Part shown: piece after piece, positions 43,437 through 51,918 of the stretch
Numbering within the stretch: the first letter of the stretch is position 1
How the letters are laid out: each line of letters starts with the position of its first letter
Origin: Achromobacter xylosoxidans
GTDB taxonomy: Bacteria; Pseudomonadota; Gammaproteobacteria; Burkholderiales; Burkholderiaceae_B
Length of the DNA: 64,000 nt
Reading direction: 5' to 3'
Assembly (NCBI RefSeq): GCF_014490035.1
Contig: NZ_CP061008.1
Location: 868,001 to 932,000, forward strand
The notes under the pieces: model-generated
The model's input: the letters and a program-made list of their open reading frames with translations, nothing else
The model's database searches: none
Told to the model about the DNA's origin: nothing
Translations under genes and position numbers: made by a program

Positions 43437-44443
43437 CAGTGGAACTCCTCGCCGAGACGCACCTTGCCCCGGAACACGTAGTACGACCAGGCGGTGTACA
43501 TGAGAATAATCGGAATGATCGCCAGCGCTCCCACCAGCGCGAAGCCCAGGCTTTGTGGCGGCGCGGACGCGGTCCAGATGGATACGTCAGGCGGGATGAT
43601 GGCGGGCCAGATGCTGATGCCCAGGCCGCTGTAGCCCAGGAACAGCAGCGCCAGCGACAGCACGAAGGGGCCGGCATTGGGCATGCCCTTGACGCGGCGG
43701 ATGAGATCGAAGCCGGCCACGGCGACCAGCAGCGGCACCGGCAGGAACCAGAACATATTGGGCAGGCTGAACCAGCGCTGCGCGATCTGCGGTTGCGCCA
43801 AGGGCGTCCAGACGCTGAGCGCCGCGATCACGGCCAGCAGCAGCAGCGTGAGCGGACGGGCGATGTCGCACATGTGGCGGTGCAGGCGGCCCTCGGTCTT
43901 CATGATGAGCCAGGTGCAGCCCAGCAGCGCGTAGGCCACGACCAGTCCCGCGCCGGTGAAGAGCGAGAAGGGGCTGATCCAGTCCCAGGCGCCGCCCTGG
44001 TAAGCGCGGTCCACCACCGGGATGCCTTCGATGTAGGCGCCCAGCGTCACGCCCTGGAAGAACGTGGCGCACACGGAGCCGAGCACGAAGGCGCGGTCCC
44101 ACAGCGGGCGGTGATGCTCGTCCGCCTTGAAGCGGAATTCGAATGCCACGCCGCGGAAGATCAGGCCCAGCAGCATGAACACCAGCGGCAGGTGCAGCGC
44201 GCTCAGGATCACCGAATAGGCCAGCGGGAACGCCGCCATCAGGCCGGCGCCGCCCAGCACCAGCCAGGTCTCGTTGCCGTCCCACACGGGCGCCACGGTG
44301 TTGACCATGACGTCGCGTTCCTCGCGGTCGGAGATCAGCGGAAAGAGGATGCCGATGCCCAGATCGAAGCCATCCATGATCACGTACATCATCACGCCGA
44401 ACAGGATGATGACGGCCCATACCAGTGCAAGGTCGATGCCCAT
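43436..44443 (-). CDS. cydB: Cytochrome bd-type quinol oxidase subunit II
   Basis: 335 residues with eight or nine membrane segments; MYVIMDGFDLGIGILFPL, VAPVWDGNETWLVLGGAGLMAAFP and FRGVAFEFRFK are CydB hallmarks. With subunit I it forms a quinol oxidase that reduces O2 to water at the inner membrane. It begins 4 nt after the subunit I stop. Could equally be called cioB, given the DUF2474 partner. Confidence 0.95.
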   Translation of the reverse strand: MGIDLALVWAVIILFGVMMYVIMDGFDLGIGILFPLISDREERDVMVNTVAPVWDGNETWLVLGGAGLMAAFPLAYSVILSALHLPLVFMLLGLIFRGVAFEFRFKADEHHRPLWDRAFVLGSVCATFFQGVTLGAYIEGIPVVDRAYQGGAWDWISPFSLFTGAGLVVAYALLGCTWLIMKTEGRLHRHMCDIARPLTLLLLAVIAALSVWTPLAQPQIAQRWFSLPNMFWFLPVPLLVAVAGFDLIRRVKGMPNAGPFVLSLALLFLGYSGLGISIWPAIIPPDVSIWTASAPPQSLGFALVGALAIIPIILMYTAWSYYVFRGKVRLGEEFH

Positions 44444-44447
44444 GGCC

Positions 44448-45884
44448 TCAGACTCCCGAATGCTTGCGTTGCGCGGGCTCGATGCCCGCCAGGGTGGAGG
44501 CGGCCGACAGCGGCCGCGACGGTTGGCGCGGTTCGCCCGGGCCGCCCGACAGCGGCGCGTGGCCGGGGGCGGGGCTGGGGCCCATGCGGATCAGGCGCAG
44601 CATGTACGAGACGCCGGCGCCGAACACCAGCAGGTACACCACCACGAACAGCGCCAGCGTCAGCGTCAGTTCGCCCAGGCCGTGCGGGGTGGCGGCGTCG
44701 GCGGTGCGCATGACGCCATACACCACCCAGGGCTGGCGGCCGATTTCCGTCACGTACCAGCCAGCCAGGATGGCGATCAGCCCGGACGGTCCCATCCACA
44801 ACGCGAAGCGGTGCAGCCAGCGCGATTCGTACAGCCGGCCGCGCCAGCGCGACCAGGCCGCCCAGAGGGCCAGCGCGATCATCAGCATGCCCAGGCCCGC
44901 CATTACGCGGAACGACCAGAACACGGCCGTGGCGTTGGGCCGGTCTTCGGGCGGATAGGACTTCAGGCCGGGGAACTGGCCGTCCCAGCTGTGCGTGAGG
45001 ATCAGGCTGCCCAGGCGCGGGATATTGACCGCGTAGCGCGTTTCCTCGCGCTCCATGTCGGGGATGCCGAACAGCGTCAGCGGCACGCCCGCGCCGGGCT
45101 CGTTTTCCCAATGGCCTTCGATGGCCGCGATCTTGGCGGGCTGGTGCTTGAGCGTGTTCAGGCCGTGGAAGTCGCCCACCACGGCTTGCAGCGGGGCCAC
45201 CAGCAGCAGCATGCCCATCGCCATCGCGAACATCTTCTTCACGGCGGGGCTGCGATCGCCGCGCAGCATGTGCCAGGCGCCGGAGGCGCCCACCATCAGC
45301 GCGGTCGCCAGGAAGGCGGCGATGCCCATGTGCGCCAGGCGGTAGGGGAAGGACGGATTGAAGATCACGGCCAGCCAGTCCGTGGGCACCACGCGGCCGT
45401 CCAGGATTTCGTAGCCGGCGGGCGTCTGCATCCAGCTGTTGGACGCCAGGATCCAGGTGGCCGACACCAGCGTGCCCAGCGCGACCATCACGGTCGAGAA
45501 AAAGTGCAGGCCCGGCCCCACGCGCGACCAGCCGAACAGCATTACGCCCAGGAAGCCGGCTTCCAGGAAGAAGGCGGTCAGCACTTCGTAGGCCAGCAGG
45601 GGCCCGGTGACGCTGCCGGCGAAATCGGAGAAGAAGCTCCAGTTGGTGCCGAACTGATACGCCATCACCAGGCCGGACACCACGCCCATGCCGAAGTTGA
45701 CGGCGAAGATCTTGGTCCAGAAATGGTAGAGGTCGCGGTAGACGGTATTGCGCGTGCGCAGCCACAGGCCTTCCAGCACGGCGAGGTAGCTGGCCAGGCC
45801 GATGGTGATGGCGGGGAAGATGATGTGAAACGAGATGGTGAAGCCGAACTGTATTCGGGCAAGCAATAGCGCGTCGCTATCCAT
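44448..45884 (-). CDS. cydA: Cytochrome bd-type quinol oxidase subunit I, CIO-like
   Basis: 478 residues from the ATG at 45884, preceded by AGGA at eight bases. The haem-ligand His20 lies in FGFTISFHIIFP, and GRQPW marks the CydA family near residue 385. The Q-loop region is short, as in the cyanide-insensitive oxidase (CioA) subgroup, so the enzyme is probably a CIO with high resistance to cyanide and nitric oxide. The subgroup is inferred from loop length and from the DUF2474 gene. A 300-nt upstream region holds unusual repeats. Confidence 0.94.
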   Translation of the reverse strand: MDSDALLLARIQFGFTISFHIIFPAITIGLASYLAVLEGLWLRTRNTVYRDLYHFWTKIFAVNFGMGVVSGLVMAYQFGTNWSFFSDFAGSVTGPLLAYEVLTAFFLEAGFLGVMLFGWSRVGPGLHFFSTVMVALGTLVSATWILASNSWMQTPAGYEILDGRVVPTDWLAVIFNPSFPYRLAHMGIAAFLATALMVGASGAWHMLRGDRSPAVKKMFAMAMGMLLLVAPLQAVVGDFHGLNTLKHQPAKIAAIEGHWENEPGAGVPLTLFGIPDMEREETRYAVNIPRLGSLILTHSWDGQFPGLKSYPPEDRPNATAVFWSFRVMAGLGMLMIALALWAAWSRWRGRLYESRWLHRFALWMGPSGLIAILAGWYVTEIGRQPWVVYGVMRTADAATPHGLGELTLTLALFVVVYLLVFGAGVSYMLRLIRMGPSPAPGHAPLSGGPGEPRQPSRPLSAASTLAGIEPAQRKHSGV

Positions 45885-46184
45885 GGCGGTATTCCTGACT
45901 TCTTCGCCAGCGCGCCTCAACCGCCACAAGACGGCGTGCGCTGACGGGTGTTTGACCTACACCGTGAAGTTAGAGCCGCAGCCTGGATCAGTACAGATTC
46001 AGAGAGTGAAGAAAAAAGCGGATCAGTTTGGGTGACTTGCAGGAAAAAAACCCGCTTTTCATAGGGAAAATAACTGTGCTGCAAGTCATGCGAAGGCCGT
46101 GAAGTTACAAAAAAAGCAGCACAGCAAAGGCGGGTGCGTCCCCTGATACGCTCGTTCCGAGTACGCAGCCCGCCAGGCCGGCGC
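45885..46184 (-). promoter_or_regulatory. cydA leader/promoter region with alternative pairings and repeats
   Basis: This 300-nt gap carries no gene. It is AT-rich and contains three segments that can pair in two exclusive ways: 46116-46124 with 46074-46082 (9 bp, perfect), or 46079-46088 with 46033-46042 (10 bp, perfect); the two pairings share bases 46079-46082. On the minus strand a T-run (46010-46015) follows. Two short direct repeats also occur: CCGTGAAGTTA at 45962 and 46097, and GGATCAGT at 45985 and 46020. Layout suggests an attenuator-like or protein-binding leader; function is inferred. Confidence 0.45.
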
Positions 46185-46880
46185 CTAGGACGCGCAGGCG
46201 CGCGCCGCTTCGTCGATCAGGCCGGCCACTTCGCCGGCGCGCGACGCGAGCGAGGCATGGCTGGCGTCCAGCGTGATGGTCTTGCGAGTGTTCAGGCGCG
46301 CGGCCATGCGCGTCTGGTTTTCGGGGGCGATCATCCGGTCCTGGCTGGATATCTGGTACCAGGACGGCTTGCTGCGCCATGCGGGGACGGACACCGTTTC
46401 GCCGAAGGCGCTGGCCAGCGGCGCCTTTTGCGTGACGGCCATGACCAGGCCCTCGTCGGCGGACAGGTCCTGGCAGAAGCTCTCATGGAACTTGTCGGCG
46501 CGCAGCCAGAGATAGCCGTCGCTGTCGGGCGCCAGGTTGGGCGCGGCCGCGGGCAGCATTTCCTGCGTGATGCCGCCGGGGCTTTCCCCCGCGTCCGGGG
46601 CGAAGGCGGCGATGTACACCAGGCCGGCCACGTTGGGCTGGTTGCCGGCTTCCGTGATGACAGCGCCGCCGTACGAATGGCCCACCAGCAGCACGGGGCC
46701 TTTCTGCTGCGCGATCATCTTGCGCGTGCGTTCGGCGTCGCCGGCCAGGGAGGCCAGCGGCATGTCGACGGCGTGCAGGTCTTGATAGCCCTTGCGCGCC
46801 AGTTCCAGGATGACGCGGCTCCAGTGGGCGGCGCCGCCCCAGAAACCGTGCACAAGAATGATGCTGGGTTTGCTGCTCAT
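46185..46880 (-). CDS. Alpha/beta hydrolase (esterase/salicylate-esterase-like family)
   Basis: 231 residues from the ATG at 46880, preceded by GGAAGGAG. The fold is shown by SIILVHGFWGGAAHW, the nucleophile elbow GHSYGG, and a late His in LDASHASL. It resembles small cytosolic hydrolases of the MES/HNL-like group, with no signal peptide. Substrate cannot be read. Monocistronic by spacing. Confidence 0.88.
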   Translation of the reverse strand: MSSKPSIILVHGFWGGAAHWSRVILELARKGYQDLHAVDMPLASLAGDAERTRKMIAQQKGPVLLVGHSYGGAVITEAGNQPNVAGLVYIAAFAPDAGESPGGITQEMLPAAAPNLAPDSDGYLWLRADKFHESFCQDLSADEGLVMAVTQKAPLASAFGETVSVPAWRSKPSWYQISSQDRMIAPENQTRMAARLNTRKTITLDASHASLASRAGEVAGLIDEAARACAS

Positions 46881-46967
46881 GATGCGGCTCCTTCCTCGGA
46901 ATGGAGCAACGATCATGCGCCGGCCCAGCCGCCGCCGCCACATTTTTTTGCAGCGTTTCCGGCGCGG

Positions 46968-47846
46968 TTACAGCGGACGCGGGGCGGGCGCGATGGCGGC
47001 CGGGCGCTGGGCGCGCTGGCTCAGCCACACGCTGGCGACCACGATCATCATGCCGGCGATCTGCGCGGCGCTCAGTTGCTGCCCCAGGATGCCCCAGCCC
47101 AGCAGCACGGCGGTAATGGGGCTGAGAAAACCCAGCGACGACACCACGGCGGGTTCCAGCCGCGCCACGCCCCGGAACCAAAGCACATAGGTCAGCGCCG
47201 CGCCGATCAAGCCCAGGTAGGCGATGCCGGCCACATTCAGCGCGGTGAGCGGCGGCAGGGCGGGCTCGGCGGCGAACGCCAGCGGCGCCAGCAGGATGCC
47301 GCCCGCCGTCAGTTGCCAGGACGTGAAGGTGAGCGCGGACACCGGCGGCTGCCAGCGGCGGCTGAGCACCGTACCCAACGCCATCGAGGCGGCGCTGATC
47401 AGCCCGGCCGCAATGCCCGCCGGGTCCAGCGCGGCCTTGGGCGTCAGCACCAGCAGCGCCACCCCGCCCAGGCCGCCCAGCGCCGCCAGCACCGACAGGC
47501 CGCGCACGGGCGTGCCCAGCAGGCTGCGCGCCAGCAGGATCACCACCAGCGGCTGGATCGCGCCCAGCGTGGCGGCCACGCCGCCAGGCAGGCGGTAGGC
47601 CGCCACGAACAGCAGGGCCCAGAAGACGGAGAAGTTCAGCGCGCCCAGGATGAAGGCGCGCAGCCACCAGATGCCTTGCGGCAGCTGGCGCACGATCAGC
47701 AGCAGCAGGAAGCCGGCCGGCAGCGCGCGCAGCATGGCGACCGTCAGCGGGTAGTCCTGCGGCAGCATCAGGGTGGTGACGACATAGGTGCTGCCCCAGA
47801 TGGCGGGCGCCAGGGCAGTCAGCAGCAGATCGGAACCGCGGTTCAT
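46968..47846 (-). CDS. EamA-family (DMT) exporter
   Basis: 292 residues with ten membrane segments in two EamA repeats (WGSTYVVTTLMLPQDYPL in the first; YLGLIGAALTYVLWFRGVARLEPAVVSSLGFLSPI in the second). Members export amino acids or metabolites. The ATG at 47846 follows GGAG at seven bases; another ATG lies two codons upstream. It is 20 nt after the nitroreductase gene on the same strand, so both may form one operon answering the divergent LysR. Confidence 0.9.
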   Translation of the reverse strand: MNRGSDLLLTALAPAIWGSTYVVTTLMLPQDYPLTVAMLRALPAGFLLLLIVRQLPQGIWWLRAFILGALNFSVFWALLFVAAYRLPGGVAATLGAIQPLVVILLARSLLGTPVRGLSVLAALGGLGGVALLVLTPKAALDPAGIAAGLISAASMALGTVLSRRWQPPVSALTFTSWQLTAGGILLAPLAFAAEPALPPLTALNVAGIAYLGLIGAALTYVLWFRGVARLEPAVVSSLGFLSPITAVLLGWGILGQQLSAAQIAGMMIVVASVWLSQRAQRPAAIAPAPRPL

Positions 47847-47866
47847 GGTCATGCTCCGGCAAGGGT

Positions 47867-48484
47867 TCAGGCAAGTTCGAGCACGTCGCGGACGGGGCGG
47901 CGCGGCTTCTGCGGCCAATTGCCTTCCTGCGCGTAGCCCATGGCGACCAGCATGACCGGCACCTCCTCCTGGCGCAAGCCGAAGGCCCGGGCCACGCCGG
48001 CGGCGTCAAAGCCGGTCATCGGGCTGGCGGCCAGGCCTTGGGCCTGTCCCGCCAGCATCAGGGTGGAGGCGCCGAAGGTGGCGCTGCGCACGGCCTCGTC
48101 GCGCCGGGTCTGCGGCGAGTCGGCGTAGAGGCGGCTGGCCGCGGCTTCCCAGGACGGCACCATGGCCGCCGGCATGAAGCCCGCGTCCACCGACGGTTGC
48201 AGGCGGTCCGCCATCCAGGCGGCCTGGGGCAGCACGCCCAGCACGATGAACGTCACCGCCGATTCGCTCACCTTGGGCTGGTTCCACGCCAGTTCGCGCA
48301 GCCGGCGCTTGCCCTCCTGGCTGCGCACGGCGATGAAGCGCCAGTTCTGCAGATTGAAGGCGGTGGGGGCGCGCGTGGCCCAGGCAATCAGGGTATGGAT
48401 GTTGTCGTCGTCCACGCCGCGGGCGGGGTCGAAGAAGTTGGCGGAAATGCGTTGCGCGATTGCGTCGGTCAGGGCGTGGTTCAT
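47867..48484 (-). CDS. Nitroreductase-family FMN oxidoreductase
   Basis: 205 residues. RISANFFDPARGVDD, WATRAPTAFNLQNWRFIAV and the C-terminal LVAMGYAQEGNWPQKPRRP identify the NfsB/FMN-reductase-like fold, which uses NAD(P)H to reduce nitro compounds or quinones in the cytoplasm. The ATG at 48484 has AAGG at nine bases; an ATG three codons upstream is the alternative. It is divergent from a LysR gene, with which it shares a 138-nt promoter region. Confidence 0.88.
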   Translation of the reverse strand: MNHALTDAIAQRISANFFDPARGVDDDNIHTLIAWATRAPTAFNLQNWRFIAVRSQEGKRRLRELAWNQPKVSESAVTFIVLGVLPQAAWMADRLQPSVDAGFMPAAMVPSWEAAASRLYADSPQTRRDEAVRSATFGASTLMLAGQAQGLAASPMTGFDAAGVARAFGLRQEEVPVMLVAMGYAQEGNWPQKPRRPVRDVLELA

Positions 48485-48600
48485 GGCTGCCATCCTTGGG
48501 ATTTGCTGAGATTGCCGGCTCGCCACATGCGCGCCGTCTCCATGTCCACAGGCTAATTGAATCCTTGTTTGGCGATAATATCCAATTCAATGGCAATATC

Positions 48601-48617
48601 ATTCACCAACAGTGAAT
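48601..48617. promoter_or_regulatory. LysR-type binding site (T-N11-A) before the divergent LysR gene
   Basis: ATTCAC-CAACA-GTGAAT is a perfect inverted repeat containing a T-N11-A core. It ends six bases before the LysR start and lies in the shared region with the nitroreductase gene. ATTGAAT (48556-48562) and ATTCAAT (48585-48591) form a second, wider dyad. Together they fit autorepression plus control of the divergent operon. Confidence 0.5.
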
Positions 48618-48622
48618 AATCT

Positions 48623-49519
48623 ATGGATCATCTGACCGCGCTCAGGGTCTTCCGGCAAGTGGTGGAGCGGGGCGGCTTCGCCGCGGCGTCGCGGCAGATG
48701 GGCCTGTCGCCCGCCGCCGTCAGCAAGAACATCGCCGAACTGGAAGCCCACCTGGCGGCGCGCCTGCTCAACCGCACCACCCGCCGCATGAGCCTGACCG
48801 AAGCCGGTGCGCGCTACTACGAACAGGTGGCGCGCATCCTGGACGACCTGAGCGAAGCCGAGCAATCGCTGGGACCCTTGCAGCAGGCGCCGTCGGGCAC
48901 CTTGCGGGTCAGCGCGCCCATGTCGCTGAGCCTGGTCCGGCTGTCGGCCGCCATGCCGCGCTTCCTGCAGCGTTATCCGCAGGTATCGCTGGACCTCAAC
49001 CTGGAGGACCGGCGCATCGACATCGTCAAGGAAGGCTACGACCTGGCGATCCGCGGCACCGACCGGCTGGAGGATTCCAGCCTGGTGGCGCGCAAGCTGA
49101 TGACGCTGGACCACGTGCTTTGCGGCGCGCCGGCCTACTTCCAGCGCCATGGCGTGCCGGCCTCGCCGCTGGCGCTGCGCAACATGGAGCGCGTGCAGTT
49201 CACGTTGTCTGGCCACGCGGACGAATGGACCTTCAAGCGCGCGGGGGAGACCGAACGCGTGCCGGTGCGGGGGCGCTACAGGGTGAGCTCCAGCCTGGCG
49301 GTGCGCGATGCCTTGCGCGCCGGCTTCGGCGTCAGCCTGGTGCCGCGCGTGTACGTGCAGCAGGACCTGGACAGCGGCGCGCTGCAGGCCGTGCTGCAGG
49401 ACTGGAAACCCGACGAGACCTACGTGTACGCGGTGTATCCGTCGCGCCGCCACATGGTGGCCAAGGTTCGCGCCTTCGTCGATTTCCTGCTGGAAGAGCT
49501 GGGCGCGCCGCGGGAATGA
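48623..49519 (+). CDS. LysR-family transcriptional regulator
   Basis: 298 residues. The winged helix is at 1-60 (MDHLTALRVFRQVVERGGFAAASRQMGLSPAAVSKNIAELE, read in parts) and the effector domain follows; it belongs to the large AaeR/DhcR-like clade with ARLLNRTTRRMSLTEAG. It probably controls the divergent nitroreductase-EamA pair. Inducer unknown. Confidence 0.92.
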   Translation: MDHLTALRVFRQVVERGGFAAASRQMGLSPAAVSKNIAELEAHLAARLLNRTTRRMSLTEAGARYYEQVARILDDLSEAEQSLGPLQQAPSGTLRVSAPMSLSLVRLSAAMPRFLQRYPQVSLDLNLEDRRIDIVKEGYDLAIRGTDRLEDSSLVARKLMTLDHVLCGAPAYFQRHGVPASPLALRNMERVQFTLSGHADEWTFKRAGETERVPVRGRYRVSSSLAVRDALRAGFGVSLVPRVYVQQDLDSGALQAVLQDWKPDETYVYAVYPSRRHMVAKVRAFVDFLLEELGAPRE

Positions 49520-49541
49520 GCCGCGGCGGCCCCTTGCCGCA

Positions 49542-50288
49542 TCAATACATGTGCTGGCCGCCGTTCATGGCGACATTGCTACCGGTCATGAACGCCGCGG
49601 CGTCGCTGCAGATGAAGGCGACCAGCGCGCCGATCTCTTCCGGGCGGCCGAGCCGGCCCAGCGGGATCTGCGGCAGGATCTTCTCCTTCAACACCTCTTC
49701 GGGCACGGCCTCCACCATGCGCGTCGCCAGGTAGCCGGGCGACACGGTGTTCACGGTCACGCCTTTCCTGGCCAGCTCCAGCGCCAGGGATTTGGTGAAG
49801 CCGTGGATGCCGGCCTTGGAGGCCGCGTAGTTGGTCTGGCCGAACGCGCCCTTGCTGCCGTTGACCGACGAGATGTTGACGATGCGGCCCCAGCCCCGGT
49901 CCGCCATGGCGCCGCATAGCGGCTGCGTCATGTTGAACATGGAATCCAGGTTGCCGCGCAGCACGTCCGTCCAGTTTTCGTAGCTCATCTTGCGCAGGCT
50001 GGCATCGCGGGTGAGGCCGGCGTTGTTGATCAGGATGTCGATCTGGCGGCCGTCTTCCTCAAGGCGCCGCGCCAGCGCCTGGCACGAGTCGTAGTCGGCC
50101 ACGTCCACCTTGTACATGGCGTAGCGGCGACCCTGGGCCGCCTCCGCGTCCACCCACGCCCGCGCGGCGTCTTCGCTGGAGTGGTAGGTGATGATGACTT
50201 GGTGGCCGGCATCGTGCAGGGCGCGCGCAATGGCCTGTCCAAGGCAGCCGGCCCCGCCGGTGACGAGCGCAGTGCGTTCAGCCGTCAT
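49542..50288 (-). CDS. phaB: Acetoacetyl-CoA reductase PhaB (SDR family)
   Basis: 248 residues of a short-chain dehydrogenase. The cofactor motif TGGAGCLG is at 10-17, NNAG follows LINNAGLTRD, the catalytic Ser lies in NISSVNG and YAASK supplies Tyr and Lys. NGSKGAFGQTNY and the C-terminal GGQHMY match PhaB, which makes (R)-3-hydroxybutyryl-CoA for polyhydroxyalkanoate. It overlaps the upstream phasin gene by 11 nt. phaC and phaA are not in the window. Confidence 0.9.
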   Translation of the reverse strand: MTAERTALVTGGAGCLGQAIARALHDAGHQVIITYHSSEDAARAWVDAEAAQGRRYAMYKVDVADYDSCQALARRLEEDGRQIDILINNAGLTRDASLRKMSYENWTDVLRGNLDSMFNMTQPLCGAMADRGWGRIVNISSVNGSKGAFGQTNYAASKAGIHGFTKSLALELARKGVTVNTVSPGYLATRMVEAVPEEVLKEKILPQIPLGRLGRPEEIGALVAFICSDAAAFMTGSNVAMNGGQHMY

Positions 50289-50745
50289 GATGGGCCCCCG
50301 GTTGGCTGGCGTCGCGCATGGCCGAGCACGCCGAAGCCATCTGGTTCGACAGCGTCTTCCAGATCTGCGCCATGGGCGTGTCTTCGATTCCCATGGCGCC
50401 GCCGGTGGCTTGTTTCAGCCAGCCGCGCATCGCTTCGCTCATGCCGGCGGCCAGGGTGGCTTGTTCTTCGAGCAGCGCGTGGGTGATGGCCTGGCTGGCT
50501 TCAAGCTGGCTTTGCCATTGCTTGCGCGTCATCTCGCCCAGCGCGGGGGCGATTTCTTGCCAGTTGCCGGATTGTTGCAGAGGCGCCAGCGCGGCCATGT
50601 ATTGTTCCGCGTTGCCGCCGGCCAGGCGGCGGCCCAGTTCAACCCAGCGCTGCTGGCTTTCCTGCGCAAGCTGCGCCATGCGCTGGCAGTAGGCGGCATT
50701 GGCGCTGGCGAGGCCCTGAGGCGTGGAGGCAGTGGTTTTCTTCAT
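50278..50745 (-). CDS. Phasin-like granule-associated protein
   Basis: 155 residues, helical, amphipathic and Ala/Gln-rich, with no signal peptide. Stretches such as ANAAYCQRMAQLAQESQQRWVELGRRL fit phasins, which coat polyhydroxyalkanoate granules. The overlap with phaB supports the role. Two adjacent ATGs exist (50748 and 50745); the second has better spacing from AAGGA. Confidence 0.75.
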   Translation of the reverse strand: MKKTTASTPQGLASANAAYCQRMAQLAQESQQRWVELGRRLAGGNAEQYMAALAPLQQSGNWQEIAPALGEMTRKQWQSQLEASQAITHALLEEQATLAAGMSEAMRGWLKQATGGAMGIEDTPMAQIWKTLSNQMASACSAMRDASQPGAHHDG

Positions 50746-50792
50746 CATCCGTCCTTCTAAGAGAGTGGTAAGGGGTAACGAACACACAGGCC

Positions 50793-51917
50793 TCAAGCCA
50801 TCTGGCTGAGGGTCTTGCGAAAGCGCGCCAGCGAGAACGCGAACAGGACCGAGCCTATCAGCGCCAGCGCCAGGAAGGGTTGCCACACGACGCTCAAGCC
50901 TGCGCCGCGGTAGAGAATGGCCTGGCCGAGTTCCACGAAGTGCGTGGTGGGGGCGGCCAGCATGATGTCCTGCACGAACTGCGGCATGCTTTCGCGCGGC
51001 GTGGTGCCGCCCGACAGCATTTGCAGGGGCAGCAGCACTAGTACCAGCAACATGCCGAACTGCGGCATGCTGCGCGCAAGCGTGGCCATGAATATGCCCA
51101 TGGAGGTGGTCGCGAACAGGTGCAGTGCCGCCCCGACCAGGAACAGCGCCACCGATCCCTCGATCGGTACTTGCAGCAAGCCGCGTACCACGAAAGTCAA
51201 CGATAGCCCAGCAGACGCCAACACCACCAGCCCCATTGACCAGACCTTGGCGACCATGATCTCGGTCGGCGTCACCGGCATGACCAGCAGGTGCTCGATG
51301 GTGCCGTGCTCGCGTTCGCGGATCAGCGCGGCGCCGGTCAGGATGATGGACAGCATGGTGACGTTGTTGATGATCTCCATCAGCGCGCCGAACCAGGCCT
51401 GGGTCAGATTGGGGTTGAAGCGCATGCGCACCGCCAGCTCCACCGGCAGTTCGGTGGGCGCGCGGTAGCGTTTGACGAACTCGTTGATCTCGTCGCTGAT
51501 GATCTGCTGGATGTAGCTGCTACCCGTGAACGCCTGGCTCATGCGGGTCGCGTCCACGTTGAGCTGGATTTCGGCGGGCCGCCCGGCCAGCACGTCGCGC
51601 TGGAAATTAGGCGGAATGTTGACCGAGAAGGTGTAGCGCCCCGCGTCCATGCCGGCATCGGCCTCGGCCGAAGTCGTCACCTCCGGCGGCGTGAAGTGCG
51701 GCGGATAAAAGGCCGACGTGATGCGCGCGGACAGGGGCGATACGTCCTCGTCGACCACGGCGATGGGGGCGTTGTGCAGGGTTTCCGGCACGGCCGTGGC
51801 GGCGGTGTAGATCATCAGCGTGAACGACACGAGGATCAGGATCAGCATCATCGGATCGCGCGCCAGGCTCCACAGCTCCTTCACGCCCAGGCGGTAGATA
51901 TTGGCCAGGTGCCGCAT
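50793..51917 (-). CDS. ABC-2 type permease of a tripartite exporter (YhhJ-like)
   Basis: 374 residues. One N-terminal membrane segment, a large periplasmic domain (~45-175) and five C-terminal membrane segments with the ABC-2 pattern (REREHGTIEHLLVMPVTPTEIMVAKVW). It is the last gene of the operon, one nucleotide after the fused ATPase-permease, and completes a heterodimeric exporter with HlyD and the outer membrane factor. Substrate unknown. Confidence 0.92.
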   Translation of the reverse strand: MRHLANIYRLGVKELWSLARDPMMLILILVSFTLMIYTAATAVPETLHNAPIAVVDEDVSPLSARITSAFYPPHFTPPEVTTSAEADAGMDAGRYTFSVNIPPNFQRDVLAGRPAEIQLNVDATRMSQAFTGSSYIQQIISDEINEFVKRYRAPTELPVELAVRMRFNPNLTQAWFGALMEIINNVTMLSIILTGAALIREREHGTIEHLLVMPVTPTEIMVAKVWSMGLVVLASAGLSLTFVVRGLLQVPIEGSVALFLVGAALHLFATTSMGIFMATLARSMPQFGMLLVLVLLPLQMLSGGTTPRESMPQFVQDIMLAAPTTHFVELGQAILYRGAGLSVVWQPFLALALIGSVLFAFSLARFRKTLSQMA

Positions 51918-51918
51918 C

